A stretch of 64,000 nt of DNA from Nematostella vectensis (GCF_932526225.1 NC_064036.1:9555519-9619518), one strand, 5' to 3'. Counted from the stretch's first letter, positions 12,318 through 24,800 are shown. Made by a program: numbers and translations. Notes: generated by a model not told the origin, from the sequence alone.

Positions 12318-13035
12318 ACTAATTAAAGCGATTAGCCACAGGATGTCTTTTTATAATAAGAAATGTCTGCCGTATGCTTTAACCTGACTCGAACACTCAT
12401 TCTAATAGCCACAGGATGTCTGATTAAACTAAGAAAGGTCTGCCGTGTGCTTTAACCCGACTCAAACACTCATTCTAATAAGTCCTAATATCCGCAAGAT
12501 GTCTGATTATACTAAGAAATATCTGCCGTATGCTTTAACCCGACTCGAACACTCATTCTAATAAGTTTTAATAACCACCAGATGTCTGATTATACTAAGA
12601 AAGGTCTGCCGTGTGCTTTAACCTGACACAAACACTCATTTTAATAAGTCCTAATAACCACAAGATGTCTGATTATACTAAGAAAGGTCTGCCGTGTGCT
12701 TTAACCTGACACAAACACTCGTTCTGATAAATCCAATAACCACAAGATGTCTGATTATACTAAGAAAGGTCTGCCGTGTGCTTTAACCTGACACAAACAC
12801 TTATTCTAATAAGTCCTAATAACCACAAGATGTCTGATTATACTGAGAAAGGTCTGCCGTGTGCTTTAACCTGACACGAACACTCATTCTAATAAGTTTT
12901 ATTAACCACCAGATGTCTGATTATACTGAGAAAGGTCTGCCATTTGCTTTAACCTGACACAAACACTCATTCTAATAAGTCCTAATAACCACAAGATGTC
13001 TGATTATACTAAGAAAGGTCTGCTGTATGCTTGCA
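12318..13035 (+). repeat. 83-bp minisatellite, about nine copies
   Basis: The unit includes ccacaagatgtctgattata, ctaagaaaggtctgccgtgt, gctttaacctgacacaaaca and ctcattctaataagtccta. Copies differ by scattered substitutions and small length changes; the last is truncated. No frame stays open through the array. A fragment with ataaccacagg recurs near 14099. Confidence 0.9.
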
Positions 13036-13643
13036 ATCTTTGTATTTCGTATCTCTAAAGTTGTATCCGTGTCTACTGATAATGTTCTAGCCGGTTGTCG
13101 TTGTTAAGGTGGCGCGTCGAGGTGGTTTTGGGTAAACAGCTTATACTAAGTTCCCTACAGAAGACTAATTTTCGGCGCGATTTTTGTTAATTTTTCAGAT
13201 TTTATTAATACATCTTTGCTTTATCAGATTCCGCTCGAGTCACTCTTCTTGGGAATCAAATTATTTTTTGTCATGCAAGTTAAAAGGAAGCGATATTTTT
13301 ATTTAATATATGATTTCCAAGAAGAGTTCCAAGAATATTTTTATATTAAAATAAAAATATCGAAATCTGCGCGATGAATTTTCTACAGTAACACCTAACA
13401 ATACTCCAACTTGAAGCACACGAATTTTTGGCTTAAAACTGTCAAACTTCGCGATTGATGTATCTTTATTTCACGCCAAAATTGTCCTTGCAATATTTGA
13501 AAAAATAAATGCACTCTTGCCTACAAAGATCCATCCCCGAATTTACGCCCCCTGCTAAGTCCAAACCCTATGGCAACTTGTGTGAGATGGGCAAGAGGAC
13601 CAGTGTTGCACAAGAATTCAGCGAGCTGTGCCTGGCGTAACCA
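13036..13643. other. No recognisable gene
   Basis: AT-rich sequence without a usable open frame between the minisatellite and the TIR element. Confidence 0.5.
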
Positions 13644-13646
13644 TTA

Positions 13647-14025
13647 AGGCTGATTTAGACAGTAGAATTCAGTCGTATGCGACCTGCCTACGACATGTCT
13701 TCTTCCGCATTCACACCAGCACCCCAAGAGTGGACAGAACCAAGAACAAAACTGAATAGACTGTTTTGTACATGTTACTAACTGATCATTTAGCTAGCAA
13801 GTATTCAACACAATGAGAAACTTGGCAAGTTATCAGGCAAAGAAAAACCTTGTTTAACTAAACTTGGTTTTGGTGTGAATGCAGCATTAGCCCTAAATTA
13901 CACAGTAAGACTTTCATAGTCGAGCATCGTAGGGTAAGGCTGACTTACATTCTACAACTCGAGCTGTAGAGATGTCGCGGGCAAGTCGCATAGCACTTAA
14001 TAAATCAAGCTGTCTTAATCAGCCT
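13647..14025 (+). mobile_element. Non-autonomous PIF/Harbinger-like TIR element
   Basis: The ends are inverted: the left begins AGGCTGATTTAGACAG and the reverse complement of the right end is AGGCTGATTAAGACAG. Both are flanked by TTA (13644-13646 and 14026-14028), the 3-bp target-site type used by PIF/Harbinger. Weaker inverted similarity (TATGCGAC..) continues inside. No transposase frame; 379 bp. Confidence 0.65.
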
Positions 14026-14028
14026 TTA

Positions 14029-15012
14029 TCAGACAGAGATCATTGTTATTTTCTCCTTAATCTATGCGCTGGTATGGTATAACTTGCAAGAGCATTCTAA
14101 TAACCACAGGGTTTCTGTTTATATCAGTACAGAAAATCACCATAAACGATGCTTGGGGCCTTCTAGCCGGGTTCTAGCCTAGTCGAAAACCTTTTGCCGC
14201 CATAACGAAGATTTTGCGCCTGAATATTTCTATGTTTGGCCAGTTTCGGTTTTCTTTCTATGAAGTCATTTTTTTATCAATTAATACATTGATGGATCGA
14301 TTTAGTCAAAACGTTAGGGTAGAAAGCAGATATTAATGTTTTGTCTAAAAAAAATGTTATTAAACCTCTAAGGGCTTTTCAAAGTTTTACTACTTTTACC
14401 TTAAGAAGTGTATGTGTAGATCAGAAGTAAATTGAAAAATATAGGAAATATGTGCAAGTAAAAGTCATTAAACCTAAATGTTTATATGATTTGGGTTTAA
14501 AAAGCCTTCTGTGGCTACGCCTATTCGCCGTCTTTAGGGGTAACCGCCGTTCTACACACCAATTCCTCTACCCCTAGGGATACTAGGTATAACATTTATT
14601 TTCTCGACGAGCTTAAGTACGACAGTGATAACACTGCAACACAACACGAATACAGCTCTTACATTAAGTGTTGTAGTTTTGACTCTCTAGAATTCTGGAT
14701 TTTTTTTAAAGTTTCAAGAGGCTAGTAATTACTTGATATAAATGATTGAGGGGATCGTTTGGGTTTAGCGACACTTAGACAGATATTAAAAAAGCATTTT
14801 AAACGAGCCGGACTAGTGAAACAACCAAGGCAATGTCCTTATGCTGAGGCCAAGTTTTTGCGCAAAAACAACACATGTAATACCCAACAGGCGAGATGTT
14901 GATCGTTTTTAATACTTTTAGCGGTGACATCTCGGGGACCTCCTGCGTGCACACAATAACGTTAAAAAAACATAGCCCTCTGGTAACCACGCACTTTAAT
15001 TATCAGACAGAG
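14029..15012. other. Intergenic DNA upstream of GPCR 1
   Basis: AT-rich, no gene seen. Only short random frames are open. Confidence 0.5.
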
Positions 15013-15019
15013 TATAAAT
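15013..15019 (+). promoter_or_regulatory. Candidate TATA box for GPCR 1
   Basis: TATAAAT lies about 290 bp upstream of the favoured GPCR start codon, which would allow a TSS near 15045. Only motif and position support it. The following leader contains a duplicated segment (gagtttatcactgagttcct at 15091 and 15239). Confidence 0.3.
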
Positions 15020-15301
15020 GAGTGCATGTTGGAGCCATTTCCACACGCATCCCACTCTTCTAAGCGCTGAGCAACAACGCCCTTCACAAGCCGAGTTTAT
15101 CACTGAGTTCCTATTGAACTTTCACAAAAAGGAAAACTGGTCTTAAACCAAGCGTTCACCAGACTGCACATCAAGGCGCAGAGCAGCAACGCCCTTGCAT
15201 TGTACCGTACACAGCAAAGGGCCCAAGACAAGCTACTCGAGTTTATCACTGAGTTCCTATTGAACATTCTTAGAAGAGAAGACAAGACAAAGCTGATTGC
15301 A

Positions 15302-16336
15302 ATGTCTAATAATAGCACTAACTCGCAAGAACTTGATTTCAAGCCTTACTCTACAGGCATAGTCGACGTTGCGTTCGCAGTTCCGTTTGCTGTGAACATG
15401 GTATTCGGGGTGACTGGCAACGTCCTTGTGGTGTTAGTGGTTCGCCGGAATCGCACCATGCACACCGTAACAAACTTTCTCCTGGTTAACCTTGCGCTCG
15501 GAGATATGCTTGTTCTCATTTGTAATCCTCGATGGCACAGTTTTGTTGTCACCCCGGTTCATCCTCACGGGGCATTGGGAAATGCTCTTTGTGTGTTTTA
15601 CACAGGGAACGCCATTATAACTATTCCATGCGCGGCGACCATTTTCACTCTGGTAGTTTTAGCGGTTGAGAGATACAACGCGCTGGTGAATGCTCTGCGC
15701 CATTGGAGGCTAACTCCCGAGACTTGCCCGTACGTATTGATAGCCATTTGGGTCCTCGCCCTCGCGATCAGTATCCCAGACTTTTTGAACAACTACTTCA
15801 GCGAGAAGTACAACAAGTGCCTGTACCTACTGAGTCTAGAGCTTGCTACTGAACTGTCGTTTGAGATTATCGCAACCGTGACGACTGTAGGCTTTCTTCC
15901 TCTTATTTTTATTTTATTCTGCTATTTTCACATCCTAAAAGGGTTGTACGTAACGAATACGATTTGCTCCGAGCAAAGTGCCATTGATGATAATTTGGCC
16001 AAGAAAAAGATCGCGAAGATGTGTCTTTCTGTTACCGCAGTGTTTTTCCTTTGCTACATCCCATACGGGATATACTTTGTTTTTATTGCTGCGTCGAGTC
16101 GAGAGGTGCTGATAGCGAATCAATACACGTTTGAAGTGATCAAAAGGGCCCTTGAGTTTTGTTTTACGTTGTCCTCCAGTCTGAACCCGATGATCTACGC
16201 CTTTCAGAGCTCAAGCTATCGTGAAGGTTTTCGGAAAGTCGTGAAGTGGAAGAGGGAAATTTCCCCATCAAACGTTAGCGCCGCTTCCGATCCTAAGAAC
16301 CGCACTAACAGCAGATCAGGACAGAATGCTGGGTGA
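15302..16336 (+). CDS. Class A (rhodopsin-like) G protein-coupled receptor, intronless
   Basis: Seven-helix receptor of 344 aa from ATG 15302; the frame extends upstream to an earlier ATG at 15200. I prefer 15302 because MSNNSTNS gives a short extracellular tail with an N-glycosylation site and the upstream part is a duplicated leader. Class A marks: GNVLVVLVV in TM1 (N1.50), NLALGDMLVL in TM2, Cys before TM3 (GNALCVFYTGN), VLAVERYNAL as the DRY-type box (ERY), CYIPYGIYF in TM6, and SSSLNPMIYAF in TM7 (NPxxY intact). Overall look is peptide-receptor-like (orexin/RFamide/tachykinin group), but the ligand cannot be read from sequence. No intron, as in many cnidarian GPCRs. The coding 3' end is copied into a tandem repeat just downstream. 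Confidence 0.92.
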   Translation: MSNNSTNSQELDFKPYSTGIVDVAFAVPFAVNMVFGVTGNVLVVLVVRRNRTMHTVTNFLLVNLALGDMLVLICNPRWHSFVVTPVHPHGALGNALCVFYTGNAIITIPCAATIFTLVVLAVERYNALVNALRHWRLTPETCPYVLIAIWVLALAISIPDFLNNYFSEKYNKCLYLLSLELATELSFEIIATVTTVGFLPLIFILFCYFHILKGLYVTNTICSEQSAIDDNLAKKKIAKMCLSVTAVFFLCYIPYGIYFVFIAASSREVLIANQYTFEVIKRALEFCFTLSSSLNPMIYAFQSSSYREGFRKVVKWKREISPSNVSAASDPKNRTNSRSGQNAG

Positions 16337-16580
16337 TAAAAAAACTAGACATCACACAGCAGAACAGGGTAGAATGCTAAGGGTGATCGAAACAACTTAG
16401 AACAGAACTAATAGCAGCAGAAAAGGACAGAACGCTGGGTGATCGAAACAACTTAGAACAGAACTAATAGCAGCAGAAAAGGACAGAACGCTGGGTGATC
16501 AAAACAACTAGACATCGTACTGTTAATAGCAGATCAGGGCACAATTCTACTGGTGATCAAAACAATTAGACTCGAGGTCC
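16297..16580 (+). repeat. Tandem repeat derived from the GPCR 1 coding 3' end
   Basis: The last codons, stop and following bases (agcagatcaggacagaatgc, tgggtgat) recur at least four more times downstream as units of about 55-60 bp. Two copies near 16401-16500 are nearly identical. The last copy again reads aatagcagatcagggcac. The unit therefore spans the coding/3' UTR boundary. Confidence 0.85.
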
Positions 16581-16604
16581 AGAGCAAAAAAGCACTAAAA
16601 AGAG

Positions 16605-16610
16605 AATAAA
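16605..16610 (+). terminator. Candidate poly(A) signal of GPCR 1
   Basis: AATAAA about 270 bp after the stop codon, just past the tandem repeat. Assignment is positional. Confidence 0.4.
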
Positions 16611-16626
16611 TATAAAAAAGAATAGG

Positions 16627-16710
16627 AGGCCCGTACCCAGAATTTTTTTTGGAAGGGGGAGGGGGCGAAATCCGAAAAAGTGGACCTAATTTTTTGCATA
16701 TCAAGAAAAT
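16627..16710 (+). repeat. Dispersed repeat with end GGCCCGTACCCAG (copy 1)
   Basis: Begins ggcccgtacccagaattttt, then a G-rich tract and gcgaaatccgaaaaagtgga. The same order of blocks is found inverted at 56289-56379. A short form with both inverted ends is at 62283-62358. Probably a non-autonomous DNA transposon family. Confidence 0.6.
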
Positions 16711-17170
16711 TGAGCGTTTTTGTCAAACGCGGTCACTTCCCTATAAGTAAACTAATATATTCCTTATTTGGAAAATCTGCATGATTCTTGTAATTTTTTA
16801 GGTGAGCGGAAACCAGGGGCTTCGTAAACTTTATGAATTGTAACCAGAAGAGAAAAACAGTTACTGTGACCATCTTTAGTAAGTTGAGAAGGTCCCTGAA
16901 AAGAAACTAAGTTTCCTCGGTACCAGACCCCCAAAACGACAACGTTTTCTTCATATGGGGTGAGGGGGGGGGGGGGGGGGGGAGGGCATTCTCTGATAAA
17001 ATTCTAACCACCTCGGAAAGAACAAAAAGGGATTTTTTTATGCCTTTGCAGTATCTCCACGGGACGTTTATTAGATATGTAAATTCTTTTTGTCCATTTT
17101 AGAATATGCGCGTTTTTGTCAGTTGGAATGTTTTTGCGTCTCGCGCCACTATTCTGATTTAAATAAGCTT
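16711..17170. other. No gene; includes a G homopolymer
   Basis: Non-coding. A run of about 20 G lies near 16964-16983. Confidence 0.5.
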
Positions 17171-17401
17171 GCAAATGAATTGACGATTATGATCAAAGAT
17201 CAAATGCGCTTGAATTGACTCTTATTCAGGTCTTTTCCGTTTCCTACCCGACCCGGCTGAGTCATCCGCCATTTTGCTAACTCGTTACGCATGCAAGCGC
17301 AAATCACTGATAGAATGACATTTCTGCGCACATGGCAGGCTTGATGTTATGAGTCAATTCAAGCGCATTTGATCTTTGATCATAATCGTCAATTCATTTG
17401 C
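17171..17401. repeat. Foldback/MITE-like element with perfect 51-bp inverted repeats
   Basis: 17171-17221 and 17351-17401 are exact reverse complements over 51 bp (GCAAATGAATTGACG.. to ..CTTGAATTGACTC), separated by 129 bp. The transcript would form a long perfect hairpin. No coding capacity. No obvious target-site duplication was seen. Confidence 0.9.
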
Positions 17402-18777
17402 GCGATCGTGTTGTGTAACAAATTTGACGTGCTTTTTTCTAGTTACTGAGCTTGCGCCCCGGTCATCAAAGAAAACACACAGGTATCCTATAACAACAAA
17501 ATATCACAAATAGTCCGTAACACCTCCCCTTAGCCTACTGGTCAGAGCACCAAAACATCATTTTTTTTACGGGGTAGGGGAGGGAGGAGTGCTGCAAATA
17601 ATTAAAACGTGCTTTCGAAATGAGTCGCTACATCATAACCCTCAGGCTTGCTCGGTTTAATTGCTCTAGCACATTTCAATTTTGCACAATTTGTGCGAAG
17701 GCATAGGTTAGCAGAATTTGTACATCAACTGGTATATCAACGTCGAGAACTCGAAAAAAATGCAACAAGCAGCTAATGGGCGGGGTGGGAGGGGGAAGCG
17801 CTTGCCGCTCGTTCTTTTTTTTTTTTTGAAGCCCGGGAGAGGCCCACCAGTGGCTTGGTTTCTTTTATTATCCTTTGCCGCCGGATTTTGGTTTCGGTTA
17901 CGCATCCACGAAAATATCAGCCGGGGATGATTGTTTGGTGTTCCTGTGGTCGCCCTCCGAATTACTAGGGTCCAGGTTCTATCTGAATCTTTGCATGCCT
18001 GGTTCCTCAGTTTGTTTTCGTTCTTTCCGCATCCTTCCACGAAAAAGTTTACCTCATTTTATGTCCTGGCCTCACACCACCTTGATTTCTCCATTTAAAT
18101 CGCTCTGTTTGCCGTTCAAATGATTTACTGCTTACGTGTCACCAGGAGATTACAAGCAAAGGATCAAATTTAGTGACTTCTGATCAGCATCATGAACTCT
18201 ACAAAGTACCTCGCTATCCTGTTTCACTAAATTCTGCGAAATCGGGTAAGTTTGTAAACTTGTAAAGGGCATAGCTATATTCATACATAATATATCTCTA
18301 TATAAACAATATGTAATGTATATAAATATATTTGTTTGAACACGGGAATTAGGATACTTTGTCAGCGAATAATAAATAAAAATGAATTCCCAATTTATGT
18401 TGAATAAATACAAAAAGCTCAAATAGTCGTGTCCGTGAACCAGAAGAATGAATACAATAGGCCAAAGACTGGAATTCGACTCTGCCAAATTTTCGTCTTC
18501 AATGAGACTTCTTCGGGGCAGAATGAAGGCGAATTGTTGAAAGCTTATTTACATCAGAATAGTGGCGCGAGACACAAAAACATTACAACTGACAAAAACG
18601 TGCATATTCTAGAATAGCGCAGGCTGTGGACAAAAATAATTTGCATATCTCTACGTGGGCTTCTACTACAAAAAAGTAGTCACTATTAAGACCCCACAAG
18701 TAGATCGACTAACTAATTTTCCCTTTTCCAAAGTTACAATTTCAGATTTATAATTATCTATAAGTTGTACCATTATA
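17402..18777. other. No supported gene
   Basis: Contains homopolymer stretches and an AT-rich tail. Overlapping open frames on both strands around 17710-18120 show no family motif. Confidence 0.5.
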
Positions 18778-19050
18778 TTACTTAAGACCTAAATGAATGT
18801 CGCAATGAAAATGTTGATAGATAAGGTCATCCTTAACTCTTTCACTAACTGGTAATCTAGGGTGCTTATTCAACCTACTTTTGTGATTATTAAAACGCTT
18901 CCTAAAACTATTGATAGTAGAACCTATGCACTGCTTGCTACACATAGAGCATGTAATGAGATAAACAACAAAATCTTGACAATCCAAGTCAAAATGAATG
19001 ACATTCCCGGCAGTACCGTTCAAATGTTTCGAGGCTTGAAAACAACGCTG
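18778..19050 (-). pseudogene. Penelope-like retroelement, GIY-YIG endonuclease fragment
   Basis: The minus frame reads FVVYLITCSMCSKQCIGST (GIY-YIG core: YLI..C..C..QYIG.T), then FRKRFNNHKSRL and PVSERVKDDLIYQHF. This is the C-terminal endonuclease of Penelope-like elements. It stays open but is only about 90 codons; the reverse transcriptase that should precede it is absent from 19.05-19.4 kb. The canonical second Tyr of the motif is Cys (QCIG), suggesting decay. Confidence 0.75.
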
Positions 19051-19479
19051 CTAGGGCTTTTAAACAAGAGCAAAAGAAATATGACAAGAAGCAACCAAAA
19101 AGGATTTTGCTAACTCAGAAGGCAGGGGACATTTCGGATTATAAGTTTAGAAATATTTTATCGCTTAGTTAAATATTCAACACAAATTGGGGATTTTTTT
19201 GTTTATTTTATAAAGAAATCACTAACAAAGTATCCTTATTCCCATGGTTTGAAGCACAAAGTTTAAGCTTTCTTGAAGTTATTTTGCTTAAAATGTGTCT
19301 CAGGACGGTTAAGAGATGGGGTGAGGGGTATATATTTATTGGTTATTACCGTTATGACCCAGACACCCTTAGGAATCATAGGCCCCTGTAAAAACAATAT
19401 GGACCTTAGGAATCATATTATGGGAAATGAATATTTTATATTATTTTGCAGGCCCTTGTGTCTTACCAAATGGCCACTA

Positions 19480-21881
19480 ATGACTTCCACAAAGCAGAGA
19501 TGTGCAAAGCTAAAAGATGAGATCTTGACACAACTAGCAGAACAGATCAAAGCTGTGAGTGGACCTGGGTTACAGTAGTTTTGGCCCAATATGTAGGGGT
19601 CTGGGCCACAGCACATTCACATTATTCAGGGAAGATAAGGGGGCAGAGAAGGACAAGGAAGCATGCCCTTTCTCTTGATCAGAACGTAGAGAACTGAATG
19701 ATACTGTAGATCATGTACCAAATGTTTATTGAGCTTTTACCACAATTTGCTTACTCTACCACTAATGGAAAATAGCGAAATCAACACATTTGATTTACAG
19801 AATAGTGTATTGATTTCAGCTGAGATGGCTTCATAGTAAAGCAAATTGTGGTACATGTAACTCTCGCACCCAATGAACTGTTAAAGTTCTGTTACTGATT
19901 AATAAATGTCTTTTTAGCTCCAGCTTGGCCAGCAAAGTGCTGATGTCATTGGTGATGGGGAATACAAAGTGACAGCCAAGAACATTCATCTGCAATGTCT
20001 CATGGACCTTCTGGACCACATTTTACTCCATGGGTAAGTCTTGCATACTGCAATTGCTTGAATAAGCGCCTGGCCTAAATAAGTTCCTTCCCTAAATACT
20101 GTAAGCACCTCACCTAAGAGGAAATATATGTGTTTAGTGTTTCCCCCAAATATGTGCCTCCTATATACTGTACGGTAATGGTACGGTACATGTTGCACTT
20201 GATTCACTGATGATGATGAGGGGGGCTTTACATTGGTAAAAGGGAAGTAAGAATAACTGACAGTATTACCCACCACAAACACTAATTATTGATGTTTTGG
20301 TCTGGTTTGGGAGAAACTTGCACATATATTTTATCTAGAGATAAAACAGATTTTGAAATAAGCACATCCACTGTATACTTCATGTACCTTGCCTGGGCCT
20401 TAAAAAAATCATTAGTGCTGTGGCACACGGGGGGTTTTCTTACCAACCATGTGTGTTCATTTTCTAGGTTGGTTTCAGTTGAGTATGGCTACTGGCCATT
20501 CGTGAAAGTGTTTACTCATTCAGAAACCATCAAGATAATCAACTCACATCCCCAAGTCACCAATGATTTGGATAAAGGTGAGAATTGTAATACATTTGGC
20601 CTGGGCCTTCCACTACCACACGTGCAATATGGCACATGAACCACTTTCTGTTGGTGGATGGGGTTGAGTGTGTAATGCAGCTCACCCTCTCATTTTCGAA
20701 ATACATTTTTTTTGTTTTAAGCCCCCTCTACCCTGCTATCTCTCACTTTAACTCCCCTCCCCTCCTCTCCCTTTTTCTGATATTCTGTGCAGTCAATTGG
20801 AATTGGGCAATTGTAAGGATATAAAATAATAATGGACAAAAACACTGTTCAGATAATCAGATATTTTTAGAGAAAGGAAATGTAGAATTCTGGTGCATAT
20901 TGTTATTCAGGTAAAGTCATGTATGCTTTATTATATGTATCACAGGAAAAATATTTGATTGTCTTAGAACAGTACTTCTCTACAAAATCTATGTTTTAGA
21001 AATTTTAGGCAGACCAGTGTGTTTAAGGCCTCTCCCCTCTGCTGAAACAGGTTTGATGCCATTCGAGACATGTATAGTTTTTTTTCTGGATTTCTCTGCC
21101 CTGAAATTGACTTGTTTAACATATGTGGCATTACTCAAAGATTTTGATCCTCAGTTCCAAGATGGGTCATTCTGATGTTGTTAGGATTTAAAGAGTTATA
21201 AGCATTTAAATGCTTTGTGATATGATATTTTTTTTTATTTTGCAGGCCGTGTTTGGATATTTATGGCCATCAAAGAATGTGTACTTGAAAGTTATATGAG
21301 AATGTTTCTTAATGAACCAAAGTCTGTCAAGAAGTATTACTCAAAGTAAGTAATCCATTTATCCTACTGGATTGAGCATTCAATGTCCTTTTCTTGGTTA
21401 TTTTTCTTTGTCTTTTATACAGTCTGCTTTTGTTGTTTTTTAAAGGTATGCATTTATGCGAGACAATGAGGTTAGTACAGTACTAATGTACTCTCTTTTT
21501 AATAAGGCATGAAGAAAGCACCATACATTTTTCTATGTATACTATACCTTCTTTAAAAGGACATCACGTTAATGCTGGTAGGGAGACAGCATTGGTGGTA
21601 CCAGGGTTCATTCCCTCAGCGGTGCCAGCTATGTCTTTTAAATAAATTTATTTCTGCTTTCACAGTGTGTGTTATCTTTCCATTTTTTTCAGAATCTTTT
21701 GTTGTCACCCTGATTATTACTATTGGTCTTAACTCCGGCTATCACTGTTTACCCCCTTTCTGTGTTTTTCTCTATGCCACTACTGTATTTCTCACACGTT
21801 TTCTCTTTGCTGAAACAGAGGCTTGGTATTCTACAAACGCTTGTGTCAGGTCTGGATTTTATTGGCCTCGCTCTAGACCAG
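19480..21881 (+). other. PLEKHM2: PLEKHM2 exons 1-6: RUN domain
   Basis: Readable blocks in order: KLKDEILTQLAEQIKA, LQCLMDLLDHILLHG, YGYWPFVKVFTHSETIKII, KGRVWIFMAIKECVLESYMR, VKKYYSKYAFMRDNE and RLGILQTLVSGLDFIGLALD. These match RUN helices (LLDHxLLHGL, GYWxF, GRxWxxxAxxExxLESY, YY). In PLEKHM2 this domain binds GTP-loaded Arl8. Confidence 0.9.
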
Positions 21882-24800
21882 GTAAGTTGCCATATTTATT
21901 GTACTTCAATAGGAAGCTGCTGCCATATTTATTGTACTTCAATAGGAAGGACTTTAGATCTCTTTCTGTTCAGTTGTCAAAGATGAATTGTACTCTGTAT
22001 GGCGGTTTTCTAGACTCCCTTTTCATCTCACCCATATCAATGCCTTTATCTTACTGTAGTTGGATAATCAATGTTGTTTAAATTTAGATTTAAATCAAAA
22101 AAGAAAATTGCTATTTTTTATTATATCTATTACAAATATTTTCTATAAACAACAATTAAAATGATTTTTTTTCTCTCAGGATACGCCATATTTGGGATAT
22201 GGCGGAGTTCAGCTCCATACACCAAGTAAGACTTTCTCATATTTGAAAAGGTGACCCTTCCCGGGAAAACCAACCTTAGAATTTTCCGTTTTTTGGCCAA
22301 ACTCGCGCTTGCATCACGGAACACTTGTGGCCCGTATACGGTAAGCTTGCGCCCGTGTTACGGAATGCTCGCAGAATGCTTGCGAAACAAACGCCATTTA
22401 TAAACGGAAAGCTCGCACCTGCGTTGCGGATTACTGTAGCTCGCGGAACGAAACGGCTCTAAGGTCGGTTTTCGTGGGAGTCACAAGCGGTTCAAACTGA
22501 TTTGATGCAGAATATCCTTGTTGTAGAATCCCAATAAGCGGCCAACCTAAACAGAGACAAGTGGCATTTAATAGGTATCAAATGTTCTAGTTAAAAAGCA
22601 AATACTTTTAGCCTTTGTGCGTAGGAAAGCCTGGGACTTTATTTTCAGGTGGTTATTTTGAGATTTCTTCTCATTATTATTCCAATATTGGTTGAAAACA
22701 AAATATGTGTGGCTGACTATGGCTCTTTAGGGAAACCACCTGCAGGTCCACAGTGTTGGACTGCATTTACTACGACACCTAGACTTACGATTTCCCCTGA
22801 GAATCCATAATTCCTGGAGCGGTACAAATCGACTGACATTTTTTATATTCTTTCAAATACTTGAAGAGCAAACCACACTCAACTCAAATCTGTTACCACA
22901 TGGGAGTAACAGACTGCCTGTCAAGAATGTTACCTCTCCTCGCACACCAAGTCACTCAAGAGAAGGAAGTGCCAGCTTGTCCAGTAGCGTCTCGACCTCA
23001 TCTACACTCACAGCTCCCACCAGTCCCGTCAGCACAGAGGATGAATCCGTCGACACGGCAATAGGGTCGCTCTCACTTTCTGACACGAAAGAACAAGGCA
23101 GCCGTGAACAATCGAAGGGTCAAGAATCGTATGAGCTTCGCGGTGTTCATGATTCGAGTAAATTTACAACAGGAGGACACCAGGGCCACCGCCTTTCGAC
23201 CGACCAAGAGGCCTTAGCGTGCATGGACCCGAAGTATACCCTGCTGGATGTGGATGCCATGCCAGCTTACGAGCGCCCTACCGAGGAGTATCGGCCAAGG
23301 ATCGGTAGTAATCTGTCAGAGATATCTATGGATGAGGTGGACATTGTGTTCAGCCACGAGCAACGGACGAACCGTAGACACATGCGTAGACCTTATCGAC
23401 GAAAAAGAGAAAGAGCAAGGTCCACAGAAACCAGTTCCAAGGCAGACTCAAGGCTAAGACTTCCCGGTGGACAGCACGGAGGTTCGTACTCAATACTACG
23501 ACGATAACTTAATAGCTATCACAATTAGTGAGTCAGGTATAATATCATGAAACACAAATTTGCAATTGGTTGTCTTACTGGAAAAAGGAATCATGACAGC
23601 TGCCCCATTTTTCAGGGTTTAAACGCTCAAAACACAGAAAAAAACATATAATGTAAAAATATGACATAAAATGTTGGTATCTTACTACAAGGTTCGTTGA
23701 AAGTTTAGTGTTTAGCTGTGTCTATGATCTTTTCATATACTGTTTTTAGTTTTTATTGCTATTAAAAAAAAAAAAAAACAAGTTAATCGACGCAATCCTA
23801 TTCAGGAAGGGGGGATGTATTTTTGGAACACAAGAAATGTACAAGCGAAATGTCTTACCGGAGCATGGTCAAAGTTGGCAGGGCATCTATAAGCCTACCC
23901 CCCCCCCCCCCCCCTGGGCTCCCAGTTTATTACAGGTACCGCGAGTACCAACAATTTTGTTCAGTGCCATATTCATGCAACAGAGTACCCCTTCTTATTC
24001 TTTCAATTTTATCCTTCGCCATGCGATCTCGTAATTTAGCACTCAGTTTCAGCAAAGGCAATTATTAATGAGTTAATTTCTGTTATTGTTGTTGTTTTTT
24101 CAGCAGGAGTTCGTTCAGAAGGTGCTCATGAGCGAGCCTCATCGTTCGTATCCGACCAAACGGGGGAAGACTCAGACAGCATTTGCAGTGCAGTTTCAGG
24201 GGATTCTCTAGATCAATTCTGTCGCGATGCTGACTTTGGCTCTAGCTACAACCTGAGCACAGAACTTGTCGTTCAACCTACTGTTCTCGAGTGTCATAAT
24301 GACGAGATTACTCTCCCCAAGGAGAGTACGGAGAATAGAGGGAGAGACAAAGTTGACGAAGATGAGGGTGAAACCTCGAGTCTTTCAATGCTACAGAGCT
24401 CAACTGAGTATGAAGGTATGTATACTTGTTATGTCACTTTGAACAAACAAATCCATGTCAACTAGTCAAATCAAACACTACCAAGTAGGATAAGTTTACA
24501 GGGAGCCCTTCTTTCATAGGACGAATATTTTCAGTTGTGTTTGTCTTGTAAAACTTCTTCTGCACTCATTGGCTTCAAGACAAAGCCCCTGCGGGCCAAA
24601 ATATAAACCAAGGTCTGGTCCTGAACCTTGTGCCAACCTATGTAGATATTCGCTAACTCATTTTACCTTAATGATTCGGGCCTTTATTTAATAGGACATT
24701 CCAGCTATAAGTTTGCGCCAGCATTACCAAAGAAAACTACCTCAACTACCAGAATGCAGCGCTCGCAAACGAAGCACGCGCTGCATGCCGGTAGTTGAGT

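Noticed and set aside
12318-13035. CRISPR-like array
   Set aside because: Units are contiguous and nearly identical over their whole length with no unique spacers, in an animal genome; it is a minisatellite.
15200-15301. Upstream ATG extension of GPCR 1
   Set aside because: The extension is charged, lies in a duplicated leader segment and would put 34 extra residues before a normal N-terminus with a glycosylation site; ATG 15302 is preferred, though not proven.
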